From positions 1-61,486 of the forward strand of contig JBKBNY010000019.1 in the NCBI GenBank assembly GCA_046295175.1: a stretch of DNA of 61,486 nt, in the 5' to 3' direction. The translations under genes and the position numbers were made by a program. Position 1 is the stretch's first letter, and each line of letters opens with the position of its first letter. Shown in pieces: positions 50,569-60,194 of this stretch. The stretch is from JALOLV01 sp046295175. GTDB taxonomy: Bacteria; Bacteroidota; Bacteroidia; Cytophagales; Spirosomataceae. The notes under the pieces were generated by a model that made no database searches, had not been told where the DNA came from, and worked only from the letters and a program-made list of their open reading frames with translations.

Positions 50569-53500
50569 TTAATTTACTACCACCCTTTTTGATTTTGTGG
50601 TTTCACCATCAATAATTTTAATAAAGTAAATTCCAGATTTGAGATTTGGCAATTCAATTATAGAATCTCCGCCAATCAATTGTTTATCAATCTTCTTTAT
50701 TACAAACCCTTGGTTATCAGTTATTTCTATCAATGCATTATTAAACTTATCATAACCTTCCAGTTTAAGTTTTAATATTCTTTCACCTTCATTTACAGGA
50801 TTTGGATAAACCAAGAAATCCTTTTCTTTCGTTACCACCTCATCCGTTAATTGTTCCAAATTATACTCAACGATTTCTTCATTTTCATTCATGGTTCGAG
50901 CATTTGCCGAGGTAGCTAAATAAATATTGTCTAAATAGAATACTGGCTGAGCACTCGTATGATTATTACAAAAATATATATCAGAGAGTGTTGAAACTGT
51001 TCCAAAGGTTGACAGCGGAATACTAATCAAAGTCCATTGATTGGCCGTAGCCGAGAAGCTAAAACTGGCAGTAATATTATTGATTTTAATATTGACTTTT
51101 TGTTTACCCTTTGTACCACCATGTACCCTTAATTTCAGATGTGTATAGCCAGACAACGAAATAGGTGTGCTTCTACTCAGTCGTAAATATGAAAATGAAG
51201 AATTATACCGAACCGAAAGCGACTTTAACCCTTGTTGAACTGGAGATAGATTACTAAAATTAAGCGTTGTATTAACAGCACTGAATCCCCAACCTGCCCC
51301 AAGTGCATCTTGATAAATAAAATGGTTTGTTGGTATAGGTTGATTTATTGTTATTAAAACTGATGCGGTTGCTGTACACCCATTTAAATTGGCAGTTACG
51401 ACATAAATCCCCGCTTGCGAAATTTGAACATTAGAGAGCGATGGATTCTGTACTGTTGAAACGAAGCCACCTACACCGGTCCAAGAATATATTGCTCCTA
51501 CTCCTGCATTAGCTGATAAATTTAAGGTCTGCCCTACTAAAACTGGGCTATTTGTAGTAGCACTAATGGTTGGCGTTGGCTTTATTGATACATTGATTAT
51601 TGCTCTTGCAGATTCACAAAAGGCATTTTTTTGACTAACATAATAATTGAAGCTACCTACTGAATTTGTCGCAGGAATTGTTGGAGAACTCAAACCTTGG
51701 CCTCCCGTTGAATTAGTGCCGTACCAAATAAGTGTATTGCCAGATGAAGCTGTTGCTATTAAACCACTGGCAACTGCATTTTGGCAATATGAAATAGATG
51801 AAACAGCCGGAGCAATCGGGTTGGGATATACCCGAATTAGGATACTATCTTTATCAGATTCGCAACCAAATTGATTAATTTGTAAAAAATAATAATTAAA
51901 AATACCTTCGGCACTTGGATTATGTACAGGCGGACTACTCAATGCCGCACCTGTTGGTGAATTATACCAAACTAATGTATGATTTGGAGATGGGTTTGCC
52001 GAAAGAGTTATTGTGCCTGCTCCAACACAAGCATCAATTACGCCATTCTGATTTAATATTTTAGGTTTTGGATTAACCGTTATTGTTAGTGTAGCTACAG
52101 CAGATTCACACCCATTTGTACTAATTTGAGATACATAATACATAAAACTACCCGAAGTGTTTGGGTCATGAATTGGCGAAACAGACGAACCTATACCTTC
52201 ATAGTACCAATTTAAAGAATGGTTTGGTAAAGGTACCGCCGATAAACCAATCGGTGTACTCCCTTCACATACACTTATATTCGATAATGCCGGGGCTTCG
52301 GGTGTAGGATACACAACAACAGCGATGCTTTTTAAGTCAGACTTACAACCAAGCTCATTTCTATAACCCACAAAATAGTTGGTAGTACCTATAGTATTGG
52401 TATTAGGGATTGGGGCAGTGTTCGACGTCATACCACTTGCGGGGTTTGTTCCATACCACAACACTTCATTACCATTGGCATTTGGCACCGAAAGTTGATT
52501 TGCCACTTGACCTTGACAATATACAATACTATCATTTGCCGCAGGTAAATTTGGTCGCGGATTAATCAATACAGTCAAACTGGCTCTTTCTGACTCAAGA
52601 CCTGAGCTATTATCTCGCTGCGAAACATAAAATTGAGTTGTTCCTGCAACCATAGTACTTGGTATGGGAGCTATCGTAATCCCAACTCCACCCACAGAGT
52701 TTGTACCATACCACAAGACCGTATGATTTGGCAAAACAGATGCAACCAAAGGTATAGAAAGGTCACCAGCACAATATTGAACAGGGGATACAATCGGTGG
52801 AGTGGGTTTATTGATTACCGTCAAAACTGTTGTTGCGGTTGACGAACATCCAAAAGCATTTGTACCGATAACCGTATAAATGCCAGCGTTAGATTGGTTT
52901 ACATTGTTAATGACTGGATTTTGAGAAGTCGATGTAAAACTATTAGGGCCCGACCAATTATAAATCAACCCTCCAGATGCATTCAAAACTGCATTTGTAC
53001 CTTCATTTGCAATCGCACTATTTACTGTGATTATTGGTTTGAGATTAACAGTAATCGAAGTTGTTGCAGTGGCAGTACAACCAACTGTATTCATCACTGT
53101 AACAGAATAAACCCCAGACATTAAGGTTGATGCATTTACCCTTGTTACGTTCTGGGTATTGGCTGTAAACCCATTTGGCCCTGTCCAAGAATACATAAAA
53201 ATCGACCCTCCAGCAGCCACTGAGGATAATATTGCAGTTTGGCCTTGGCAAACCGTAGAACCTGTAGCAATCAATGTAGGAGGTAAATTGATTACTGCTG
53301 TTGTATTCACCCGATTGCTGGTACAACCATTGTTATTACAATGAACAAAATAACTTGTCGATTGAGTTAGTAAAGGTGTGGTAAAAGTATTGCCTGAGCC
53401 AACTGAACTCGTAGCAGTCATTGACGAAAACCAAACTGGTGAGCCAGCCGCACATGTTGCCGAAAGCGTAAGTTGACCAGCACCACAACGCTGATTAGAT

Positions 53501-54585
53501 ACCAATGTAGGTGAATTTGGTACTGAGTTTACAGATACATATACCAGTGCTGAGTTTGTCATACCTTGTGAGCTTACGGTGAGTTGATAACTCCCAGTAT
53601 TTAAACTACTCACATTGGGTATTGACGGATTTCGCAGAGTTGAGCTAAAACCGTTGGGTCCAACCCATGAATACGTCTCATATTCGTTTGCCGAAAGTAA
53701 ATTTAAAGAATTACCAGCACAAATAGGTAGATTAGCTACAATTTGTGGTTGAAGGATAGTTGCCTCAACAGTAACTAAAAGGACAGCTCTTAAAGATTCA
53801 CAACCTGTCTGAAGGCTCCGACTACTAACATAATAAGTAAAGGTTCCGACAATTGAAGTTGATGGAATTGGTGGATTCAAATTCCCAACCCCACCCGTTG
53901 AATTTCCACCATACCAAATAGTTTGTTCCCAAATAAGTGTAGAAGCCGTCAGGCTAACCGGATTATCACCTTGCTTGTAAGTTACATTTGTAACAATCGG
54001 AGGGTTTGGTTTTGGATTAACAGTGACCAATATATTTGCCCTTTCGGATTCACAACCAGTTACATCATCCCGCTGAGACACGTAAAATTCAACGACTCCC
54101 GGGTCAGTTGGATAAAATATAGGAGGTGTTGTACTACCTGTGCCCCCACTTGAATTCGTACCGTACCAAATAAGCGTTTTACCAGGTCCACCAGCAGATG
54201 TTGCCACTAAGTTAATAGGATTAGAATCCGAACATGTGGTTACATTAGCGGTTGTTGGCCTTACAGGAGTTGGGTTTACACTCACAGCAACACTACTCGT
54301 TGTTATACTACCACTGTTGTTTACTGTTAGCCAATACTGTCCTGCATTAGCCATCGAAACATTTGAAATATTCGCTTGGTTTGTTGTAGCAGTAAAACCA
54401 TTTGGCCCAGTCCAAGAATAAATTGCCCCAGCAACCTGCTCTGTACTTAATGTTAGTTGTTGGTTTTCACAAATCGGATTATTGCTTAAAACGATAGTCT
54501 GGGCATTTGTTTTAATAAAAATTGACCCAGCAAGAAACAGAAAAAAACAAAGTTTTTTCCAAAAAGGTAGAATGTGTGTTTGCAT
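50569..54585 (-). CDS. T9SS-exported multidomain Ig-like surface protein with galactose-binding-like domain
   Basis: 1338 residues. Signal peptide (about 1-28, FFLFLAGSIFIKTNAQ). Two repeat types alternate: about six domains with IYSWTGPNGFTATTQN and ISNVSMANAGQYWLTV, and about ten Ig_7/CHU_C-like domains with LIWYGTNSSGGTGSTTPPI, YYVSQRDDVTGCES and VTVNPKPN. About residues 1120-1245 form a jelly-roll-like domain (YQDALGAGWGFSAVNTTLNF, LRVHGGTKGKQKVNIKI, VFYLDNIYLA), suggesting carbohydrate binding. The last ~75 residues (DFLVYPNPVNEGERILKLKL ... LPNLKSGIYFIKIIDGETTK, KRVVVN) are a T9SS type A sorting domain. It is probably secreted through T9SS and cell-surface bound. Confidence 0.93.
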   Translation of the reverse strand: MQTHILPFWKKLCFFLFLAGSIFIKTNAQTIVLSNNPICENQQLTLSTEQVAGAIYSWTGPNGFTATTNQANISNVSMANAGQYWLTVNNSGSITTSSVAVSVNPTPVRPTTANVTTCSDSNPINLVATSAGGPGKTLIWYGTNSSGGTGSTTPPIFYPTDPGVVEFYVSQRDDVTGCESERANILVTVNPKPNPPIVTNVTYKQGDNPVSLTASTLIWEQTIWYGGNSTGGVGNLNPPIPSTSIVGTFTYYVSSRSLQTGCESLRAVLLVTVEATILQPQIVANLPICAGNSLNLLSANEYETYSWVGPNGFSSTLRNPSIPNVSSLNTGSYQLTVSSQGMTNSALVYVSVNSVPNSPTLVSNQRCGAGQLTLSATCAAGSPVWFSSMTATSSVGSGNTFTTPLLTQSTSYFVHCNNNGCTSNRVNTTAVINLPPTLIATGSTVCQGQTAILSSVAAGGSIFMYSWTGPNGFTANTQNVTRVNASTLMSGVYSVTVMNTVGCTATATTSITVNLKPIITVNSAIANEGTNAVLNASGGLIYNWSGPNSFTSTSQNPVINNVNQSNAGIYTVIGTNAFGCSSTATTVLTVINKPTPPIVSPVQYCAGDLSIPLVASVLPNHTVLWYGTNSVGGVGITIAPIPSTMVAGTTQFYVSQRDNSSGLESERASLTVLINPRPNLPAANDSIVYCQGQVANQLSVPNANGNEVLWYGTNPASGMTSNTAPIPNTNTIGTTNYFVGYRNELGCKSDLKSIAVVVYPTPEAPALSNISVCEGSTPIGLSAVPLPNHSLNWYYEGIGSSVSPIHDPNTSGSFMYYVSQISTNGCESAVATLTITVNPKPKILNQNGVIDACVGAGTITLSANPSPNHTLVWYNSPTGAALSSPPVHNPSAEGIFNYYFLQINQFGCESDKDSILIRVYPNPIAPAVSSISYCQNAVASGLIATASSGNTLIWYGTNSTGGQGLSSPTIPATNSVGSFNYYVSQKNAFCESARAIINVSIKPTPTISATTNSPVLVGQTLNLSANAGVGAIYSWTGVGGFVSTVQNPSLSNVQISQAGIYVVTANLNGCTATASVLITINQPIPTNHFIYQDALGAGWGFSAVNTTLNFSNLSPVQQGLKSLSVRYNSSFSYLRLSRSTPISLSGYTHLKLRVHGGTKGKQKVNIKINNITASFSFSATANQWTLISIPLSTFGTVSTLSDIYFCNNHTSAQPVFYLDNIYLATSANARTMNENEEIVEYNLEQLTDEVVTKEKDFLVYPNPVNEGERILKLKLEGYDKFNNALIEITDNQGFVIKKIDKQLIGGDSIIELPNLKSGIYFIKIIDGETTKSKRVVVN

Positions 54586-54759
54586 AAATTACTCAATAGT
54601 TAGTTGTTTTTCGGAGCGGTGAACTTCGACAAAATGGATAGATAAACTCAAAAATTAAATCCTAATTGGGAAAGAATTTGACGTAAATTTAGAGCAAAAA
54701 TCTTGCCACTGTTTAGACTTTTGGGTAATATATAATGGAATACAAAACTCATTTTGTAT

Positions 54760-56649
54760 TTATTGAACTGGGATTTCAATCGAAATTAGGGTTCCAGTTG
54801 GCACCCCACTATCATATTTATCAATAATCTCTACTCGAATATCCCAATTATAAGACTCTTTAAATAACTTTAGGCGTTCGTTTATGATTTGGGTTCCCAT
54901 AGAGCGATGCGATGGTTCTTTTGATGACCCATACGCTGTCATTCTGCCTACTCCGTTATCCTCAATTCTACAAATTACTACATCTTTATTTATACTAAAT
55001 GACAAGTTCAGGATTCCCCCAGTTTTTTTTGAGGATAAACCATGTTTTATGGCATTCTCAACATATGGTTGCAATAATAAACTTGGTAGAATAATATCTT
55101 GAGTGTTTATTTCTGGCTCAATTATGAAATCAAATTCAAATTGCTCTTGCAGTCTTTTTTGTTCTAATTTTATATAAAGTAATAGTGTATCTATTTCTTC
55201 TTTTAATGTTATAATGGGTTCTCGTGATTGTTCCAAAACTGCCCTAAATAACTGTGAAAAATCGCTTAGATAATTGGCCGCCTCGTTAGATTTCTCTTTT
55301 AGTATATAACTTTTGATAGAATTGAGGCTATTGAATATAAAATGTGGATTTATCTGTAATCGCAAAACATTCAACTCAGATTGTGAAATTTCCTGCTGGA
55401 GTCGTGACTTCTCTCTAATCGACTCCGAAAATTTATACCCCAAACCCAACGAAAAACATAAAATCTCGCCTAAAACAAAGTAATTGAAGTAGATATTTGG
55501 GTAATGTGGCAATATTGCCGAAGACTGCGGAACAAGGTCTAAGTAGATGGAAAGAAAACCAAAAATTGAAGCAAAAAGCAATGATAAACTACCGATTTTG
55601 ATAAATGTAGCAAATTGCCCTTTGATTGTAAAAATCAGAACGATGGCAATCAAACCATTAACTGATAGATAAAGTTGAGAGAAAAAAGTCAGGTAAATTT
55701 CAAAGTCGAGTCTGCGATAAATCACCGTCAAGACAACCTCCAATACAACCAAAAACAAAATAGATTTACGCAATATCTTAAAATATTTATCAATTCTGGG
55801 GTTGTAAATGTGGGTTTCGAGGAATTCGGCAACGAATAAAAAGTAAAAGTAATGAGCTACTAAAACATAGAAATTCTGACGAAGGGTAAATTTCAGAAAC
55901 GGCACATAATTCATCAGATTTGAGACAAAAGTGGCATGCGAAAATCCCCAAATCGAAAACAACCACATCGAAAAAAGATAATACGAATAATACAAAAAAT
56001 ACCGCTGACGATTGAGCCAATATTGCATAAAAATGAACAATCCCATAAAAAACAGAATTGTTATCAAACCATAATTGACAGATAATGTATAGGAATCACT
56101 ATAAAACGCAGCCATTTTTTGAGCATTGTCGTAAGATTCGGTCATCAAAACTGGTTTTAGCTCAAATTTTTTCTCAATCAAATCCGTAATCAAAACATAA
56201 TATTCTTTGGTTTGATTTGCCCCGATTTCTATCGGTAAATACCTGTAATCATATATGTAAGGTCGCTCTGGCTTGCGATATTTCTGAGAAGCACTTAGAA
56301 CACTTTCACCATCAAAAAGGCTTATTTCGAGATGTAATCCAGCCGAGAAAAGTAGTTTTTGAGTTTGGTCCGAAGAGTTTTTTAGCTTAAATCTTAGCCA
56401 ATAATGGTTTTCATAGTTTTGAATCGCAATTGTTGGGAAACTAATACTTTTCAAGGTCTTAAACTGTTGATTTTGAATTGCTTCAAAATTAAGTTTTGCA
56501 GAAGAATCAATATAGATTTCGGTCGAATCAGATAAATCTATCTTGCCAATTTCAGAAAGATTAGAAACATTTATTTGCGAGAATCCATCATTTGAAAACC
56601 CCAAATACAGAAAAATAATTATCAATATTCTTAGAAATCTAAAATTCAT
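54760..56649 (-). CDS. 7TM-DISM sensor histidine kinase, LytS type (kinase C)
   Basis: 629 residues. Signal-like N-terminus (about 5-25), DISMED2-like extracytoplasmic domain (YWLRFKLKNSSDQTQ, YRYLPIEIGANQTKEYYVLI), seven membrane segments (about 195-400), His_kinase helix QINPHFIFNSLNSIKSYIL, and HATPase with LLLQPYVENAIKHGLSSKKT and RIEDNGVGRMTA. Domain order is as in kinases A and B but the sequence is more diverged. It is cotranscribed with, and 11 bases downstream of, the regulator gene at 56661, forming a two-component pair at the upstream edge of the surface island. Confidence 0.9.
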   Translation of the reverse strand: MNFRFLRILIIIFLYLGFSNDGFSQINVSNLSEIGKIDLSDSTEIYIDSSAKLNFEAIQNQQFKTLKSISFPTIAIQNYENHYWLRFKLKNSSDQTQKLLFSAGLHLEISLFDGESVLSASQKYRKPERPYIYDYRYLPIEIGANQTKEYYVLITDLIEKKFELKPVLMTESYDNAQKMAAFYSDSYTLSVNYGLITILFFMGLFIFMQYWLNRQRYFLYYSYYLFSMWLFSIWGFSHATFVSNLMNYVPFLKFTLRQNFYVLVAHYFYFLFVAEFLETHIYNPRIDKYFKILRKSILFLVVLEVVLTVIYRRLDFEIYLTFFSQLYLSVNGLIAIVLIFTIKGQFATFIKIGSLSLLFASIFGFLSIYLDLVPQSSAILPHYPNIYFNYFVLGEILCFSLGLGYKFSESIREKSRLQQEISQSELNVLRLQINPHFIFNSLNSIKSYILKEKSNEAANYLSDFSQLFRAVLEQSREPIITLKEEIDTLLLYIKLEQKRLQEQFEFDFIIEPEINTQDIILPSLLLQPYVENAIKHGLSSKKTGGILNLSFSINKDVVICRIEDNGVGRMTAYGSSKEPSHRSMGTQIINERLKLFKESYNWDIRVEIIDKYDSGVPTGTLISIEIPVQ

Positions 56650-56660
56650 TTCGCCCGATT

Positions 56661-57413
56661 TTAACTTTGGAATTTAACCAAATTCATCAACTTCATTTTA
56701 TTTGCCCTCGATACTTGCAGCAGTTTGCCATTGTTCATAACGAGAGTTCCGTTATCGCCTTTTACATAGCGTTTTACGTGTTGTAAATTAACTAAATACG
56801 ATTGATGAATTCGGGCAAAATTTTGTCCTTTGAGTAGCAATTCAATATCTTTCAGAGTGCGTGAAACTATGATTTTTTCTTGATTTACCAAATTAATCCA
56901 AGTATAGCTGCTGTCGGCTTCGATATACATAATATCATCGGTCGCAATAAACTCAAGCCCCTCAACAGTCGGAACTGCCACTGTTTTACGTACCTGAACA
57001 CCCGCTCGCATATTGGCCAAAAGTAGCTCCAAACTCTGCAAATTGATTGGCTTTTTGTGTTTTTCTCTCACTCTCTCAACAGCCCGAATGAGTTTTTCTG
57101 GCAAAACGGGTTTTAGTAAATAATCTATCGCACAAAACTCAAAAGCTGTTAGTGCAAACGAATCATAAGCCGTTACAAAAATGACATCGAAGTTGTATTT
57201 TTCTAATTTTGAAAGCATCTCAAAGCCATTCATGCTTGGCATCGAAATATCCAAAAAAACCAACTCTGGGTTAAACTGCCCGATAGCCCGAATCCCCTCC
57301 TCACCCGACAAACATTTACTATGTATCAGAATATCAGAACAATAACTTTTTAGCTCCATCTCAAGTACGTCCAAGCATTCTTGTTCGTCATCAATCAAGA
57401 TAGTTTTTATCAT
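56661..57413 (-). CDS. LytTR-family response regulator (regulator 2)
   Basis: 250 residues. Receiver domain with DDE at 8-10, phospho-acceptor Asp55 in LVFLDISMPSMNGF and Lys in DYLLKPVLPEKLIRAVERV, then a LytTR DNA-binding domain with TVEGLEFIATDDIMYIEADS and RIHQSYLVNLQHVKRYVKGD. The two regulators share most of their length (for example NLQSLELLLANMRAGV versus DLQSLELLLANMRGGM), so this is a duplicated system. Regulator and kinase order (regulator first) is the same at both edges of the island. Confidence 0.93.
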   Translation of the reverse strand: MIKTILIDDEQECLDVLEMELKSYCSDILIHSKCLSGEEGIRAIGQFNPELVFLDISMPSMNGFEMLSKLEKYNFDVIFVTAYDSFALTAFEFCAIDYLLKPVLPEKLIRAVERVREKHKKPINLQSLELLLANMRAGVQVRKTVAVPTVEGLEFIATDDIMYIEADSSYTWINLVNQEKIIVSRTLKDIELLLKGQNFARIHQSYLVNLQHVKRYVKGDNGTLVMNNGKLLQVSRANKMKLMNLVKFQS

Positions 57414-57769
57414 ATTTTTTTAAACTTTTTTAAGAATCTAACGGTTAATAAATAAGCGTAAATGTTGCAATATTACTTTAAATAGAACAAATCTATATAA
57501 AATTAACACAATAATATTACTCAACACAATTTCGCTAATTTATTGAATCTCAATACGTTATATTAGTACCAAATCGGAGTATCACGTACAATTTACTTGT
57601 CTTAGCAAATATTTTTTTGATAAACGATGTTTTTTGTACTTTTTCTATTATTTTCGCCACAGAATTACCAAATAAACGTTTGAGTTTGATTGGTATCACA
57701 AAATATTATATTTTTATTGTTAAATTAGTCCTTTATCATCAATAAACAGGATAACAAATCATATAATTT
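57414..57769. other. Divergent intergenic region upstream of regulator 2 and gltA
   Basis: 356 AT-rich bases. A candidate gltA promoter lies at 57685-57714. No motif for regulator 2 was recognised. No small ORF or RNA was identified. Confidence 0.5.
57685..57714 (+). promoter_or_regulatory. Candidate gltA promoter
   Basis: TTTG at 57685-57688 as -33 and TATATTTT at 57707-57714 as -7 (one mismatch to TAnnTTTG), spaced 18 bases, 55 bases before the ATG. Confidence 0.35.
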
Positions 57770-59053
57770 ATGGCTGGTACAGCAGAATTGATAATTGAAG
57801 GTAAATCTTACCAATACCCTACCATCGAAGGGTCGGAGGGCGAAAAGGCCATCGACATTGCAAAACTACGAGACGAAACTGGCTACATCACGATTGATAG
57901 TGGTTACAAAAACACAGGTGCTACAAAGAGTGGTATTACTTTTTTGGATGGCGAAGAAGGCATCTTGCGTTACCGTGGATACTCAATCGAAGACTTGGCC
58001 GACAAAGCGTCATTCCTCGAAGTTGCGTACTTGTTGATTTATGGTGAATTGCCAACTACCGAGCAATACGCAAAATTTGAAACAGATATTCGTCGTCATA
58101 CTATCGTTAACGAAGATATGCGTCGTATTTTCAACGGTTTTCCTGTTAACTCACACCCAATGGGCGTGATGTCGTCGTTGATAAGTGCGATGAGCGGTTT
58201 CTACCCAGATAGCTACGATGATAAGGCTCCAGACCGTACTGAGTTGCACATTATCAGATTGTTGGCGAAGTTTCCAACTTTGGCTACTTGGTGCTACAAA
58301 AAATCAAACGGACATCCGATAAATTACCCAAAAAATAGCTTAGATTATTGTTCAAACTTCCTTCACATGATGTTCTCACTTCCTGTTGAAGATTACGAAG
58401 TAAACCCAGTAATCTCGAAGGCATTGAACAAACTTTTGATTCTTCATGCCGACCACGAACAAAACTGCTCGACTTCGACAGTGCGTTTAGTGGGTTCATC
58501 AAAAGCTAATTTGTACTCGTCAATTTCGGCTGGTATCTCGGCACTTTGGGGTCCACTCCACGGCGGAGCAAACCAAGAGGTTATCGAAATGCTCGACGAA
58601 ATCGTGGCTGATGGTGGCGATGTTGAGAAATACGTTTTGAAAGCAAAAGATAAATCTTCGGGATTCCGTCTTTTTGGTTTCGGACACCGTGTTTACAAAA
58701 ATTTCGACCCACGTGCCAGAATCATCAAAAAAGCAGCCGATGATATTCTTGAAACGTTGGGAATCAACGACCCAACTCTCGAAGTAGCCAAGAAATTGGA
58801 AGAAGTTGCCTTAACAGACGAATACTTCATCGCTCGTAAATTGTATCCAAACGTAGATTTCTACTCAGGTATTATTTACCGTGCTTTGGGTATTCCAACC
58901 AATATGTTTACAGTGATGTTTGCATTGGGTCGCCTTCCGGGTTGGATTGCTCAGTGGAAAGAAATGCGTGCTGCCAAAGAACCTATCGGTCGTCCACGTC
59001 AGATTTACACTGGTGCAACACTTCGCGAATTCGTACCAATCGAAAAACGCTAA
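57770..59053 (+). CDS. gltA: Citrate synthase (type II)
   Basis: 427 residues, usual length for the type II hexameric enzyme. Landmarks: ITFLDGEEGILRYRGYSIED near residue 65, the catalytic His in LILHADHEQNCSTSTVRLVG (about 223-242), the second His in LWGPLHGGANQEVIEML (about 260-276) and the catalytic Asp in GFGHRVYKNFDPRA (about 302-315). It condenses oxaloacetate and acetyl-CoA. Codon use shows many CGT and GGT codons, unlike the surface genes, as expected for a highly expressed gene. It is followed by a terminator at 59176. Confidence 0.97.
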   Translation: MAGTAELIIEGKSYQYPTIEGSEGEKAIDIAKLRDETGYITIDSGYKNTGATKSGITFLDGEEGILRYRGYSIEDLADKASFLEVAYLLIYGELPTTEQYAKFETDIRRHTIVNEDMRRIFNGFPVNSHPMGVMSSLISAMSGFYPDSYDDKAPDRTELHIIRLLAKFPTLATWCYKKSNGHPINYPKNSLDYCSNFLHMMFSLPVEDYEVNPVISKALNKLLILHADHEQNCSTSTVRLVGSSKANLYSSISAGISALWGPLHGGANQEVIEMLDEIVADGGDVEKYVLKAKDKSSGFRLFGFGHRVYKNFDPRARIIKKAADDILETLGINDPTLEVAKKLEEVALTDEYFIARKLYPNVDFYSGIIYRALGIPTNMFTVMFALGRLPGWIAQWKEMRAAKEPIGRPRQIYTGATLREFVPIEKR

Positions 59054-59055
59054 TA

Positions 59056-59294
59056 AATCACTGATTTCATTGATTTTTCTGATGATTTCACTGATTTTGA
59101 ATTGGTGTTTCCTTTAGAAAAGGAATGATTTTATTGATTTTTCTTATAAATAGATAATTTTAAAAATGAAATCACAAAAAAAGGGCTTTACGCCCTTTTT
59201 TTTGTATTCAATCAAAAATCAAGTCAATAATTAGAATCACTAATTTCCTAAATGAAATCAGTGAAATCAAAGAATAATCAGCGAAATCAGTGAT
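59056..59294. repeat. Long inverted repeat flanking a terminator
   Basis: Left arm 59056-59100 (AATCACTGATTTCATTGATT ...) and right arm 59250-59294 (... GCGAAATCAGTGATT) are about 45 bases with only a few mismatches after reverse complementing. The arms enclose 149 bases with a terminator. The right arm ends just before the amn stop (59296-59298). Confidence 0.8.
59176..59203. terminator. Terminator after gltA (probably bidirectional)
   Basis: AAAAAAAGGGC (59176-59186) pairs with GCCCTTTTTTTT (59192-59203), loop TTTAC. T-runs on both strands suit the convergent gltA and amn genes. Confidence 0.9.
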
Positions 59295-59295
59295 T

Positions 59296-60069
59296 CTATT
59301 CGAATCTCAAGTGCTTCACTGAGTCTCCCGAAGCAGCTAATTCTTCGAGCGATGCGATACCAATCTTCAAGTGATTTTCAACAAAATTTCCAGTTACTTT
59401 CTTATCACTCTCTTCGGTTTTAACACCATCTGGAGTCATCGGGTTATCCGAAACCAAAAGCAATGCTCCGTGCGGAATCGAATTCACGAATCCTACAATA
59501 AATATTGTTGCAGTTTCCATGTCAATCGCCATTGCACGCAATTCACGAAGATACTCTTTGAAGTTCTCGTCATGTTCCCAAACTCGGCGGTTGGTTGTGT
59601 AAACAGTACCAGTCCAGTAGTCCATTTCGTGTTTTTTAATCATCGAACTCACAGAACGTTGTAATCTAAATGATGGTAATGCCGGAATCTCAGGGCGAGC
59701 ATAATCATCGCTTGTACCTTCGCCACGAATCGCAGCAATTGGCAAAACAAAATCCCCGAGTGCAGTAGTTTTTTTCAAACCTCCACATTTTCCTAAAAAC
59801 AAGACCGCTTTTGGGTCAACCGCAGAGAGTAAATCCATGACGGTTGCGGCCATTGCACTTCCCATTCCAAAATTAATGATTGTGATATTACCTGCCGAGG
59901 CGGTTTGCATTGGTTTGTCTTTGCCTTTAACTTCAACTCCAAACTGCTTGGCAAACATATCTACATAATTATGGAAATTGGTAAGCAAGATATATGGTCG
60001 AAAATCTTCGAGGGGAGTGCCTGTGTAGCGAGGGAGCCAATTTTTTACAATTTCTTCTTTTGTTTGCAT
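59296..60069 (-). CDS. amn: AMP nucleosidase (short Bacteroidota form)
   Basis: 257 residues, much shorter than the E. coli enzyme and lacking its N-terminal domain, as is usual in Bacteroidota. LPRYTGTPLEDFRPYILLTN near the N-terminus, then nucleoside-phosphorylase-fold motifs: ITIINFGMGSAMAATVMDLL, AVLFLGKCGGLKKTT, AAIRGEGTSDDYARPE, and the base-binding MAIDMETATIFIVGF and LLLVSDNPM. It cleaves AMP to adenine and ribose 5-phosphate. It stands alone on the minus strand. Confidence 0.92.
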   Translation of the reverse strand: MQTKEEIVKNWLPRYTGTPLEDFRPYILLTNFHNYVDMFAKQFGVEVKGKDKPMQTASAGNITIINFGMGSAMAATVMDLLSAVDPKAVLFLGKCGGLKKTTALGDFVLPIAAIRGEGTSDDYARPEIPALPSFRLQRSVSSMIKKHEMDYWTGTVYTTNRRVWEHDENFKEYLRELRAMAIDMETATIFIVGFVNSIPHGALLLVSDNPMTPDGVKTEESDKKVTGNFVENHLKIGIASLEELAASGDSVKHLRFE

Positions 60070-60133
60070 AGGGTAATTAATTGTGTTAATGAATAATAAT
60101 GAATGTAGGATAAGAGAATTAGTAGATAAATCG

Positions 60134-60141
60134 TAATTTTG
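60134..60141 (+). promoter_or_regulatory. Candidate -7 element of the HsdR-N-like gene
   Basis: TAATTTTG, 53 bases upstream of ATG 60195. Spacing to the start is nearly that seen for proB. Confidence 0.4.
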
Positions 60142-60194
60142 AAGAAAATCAAAAGCTGGAAATCAGAAATTTCAGTAGCGTAAAAAACGCCCGA

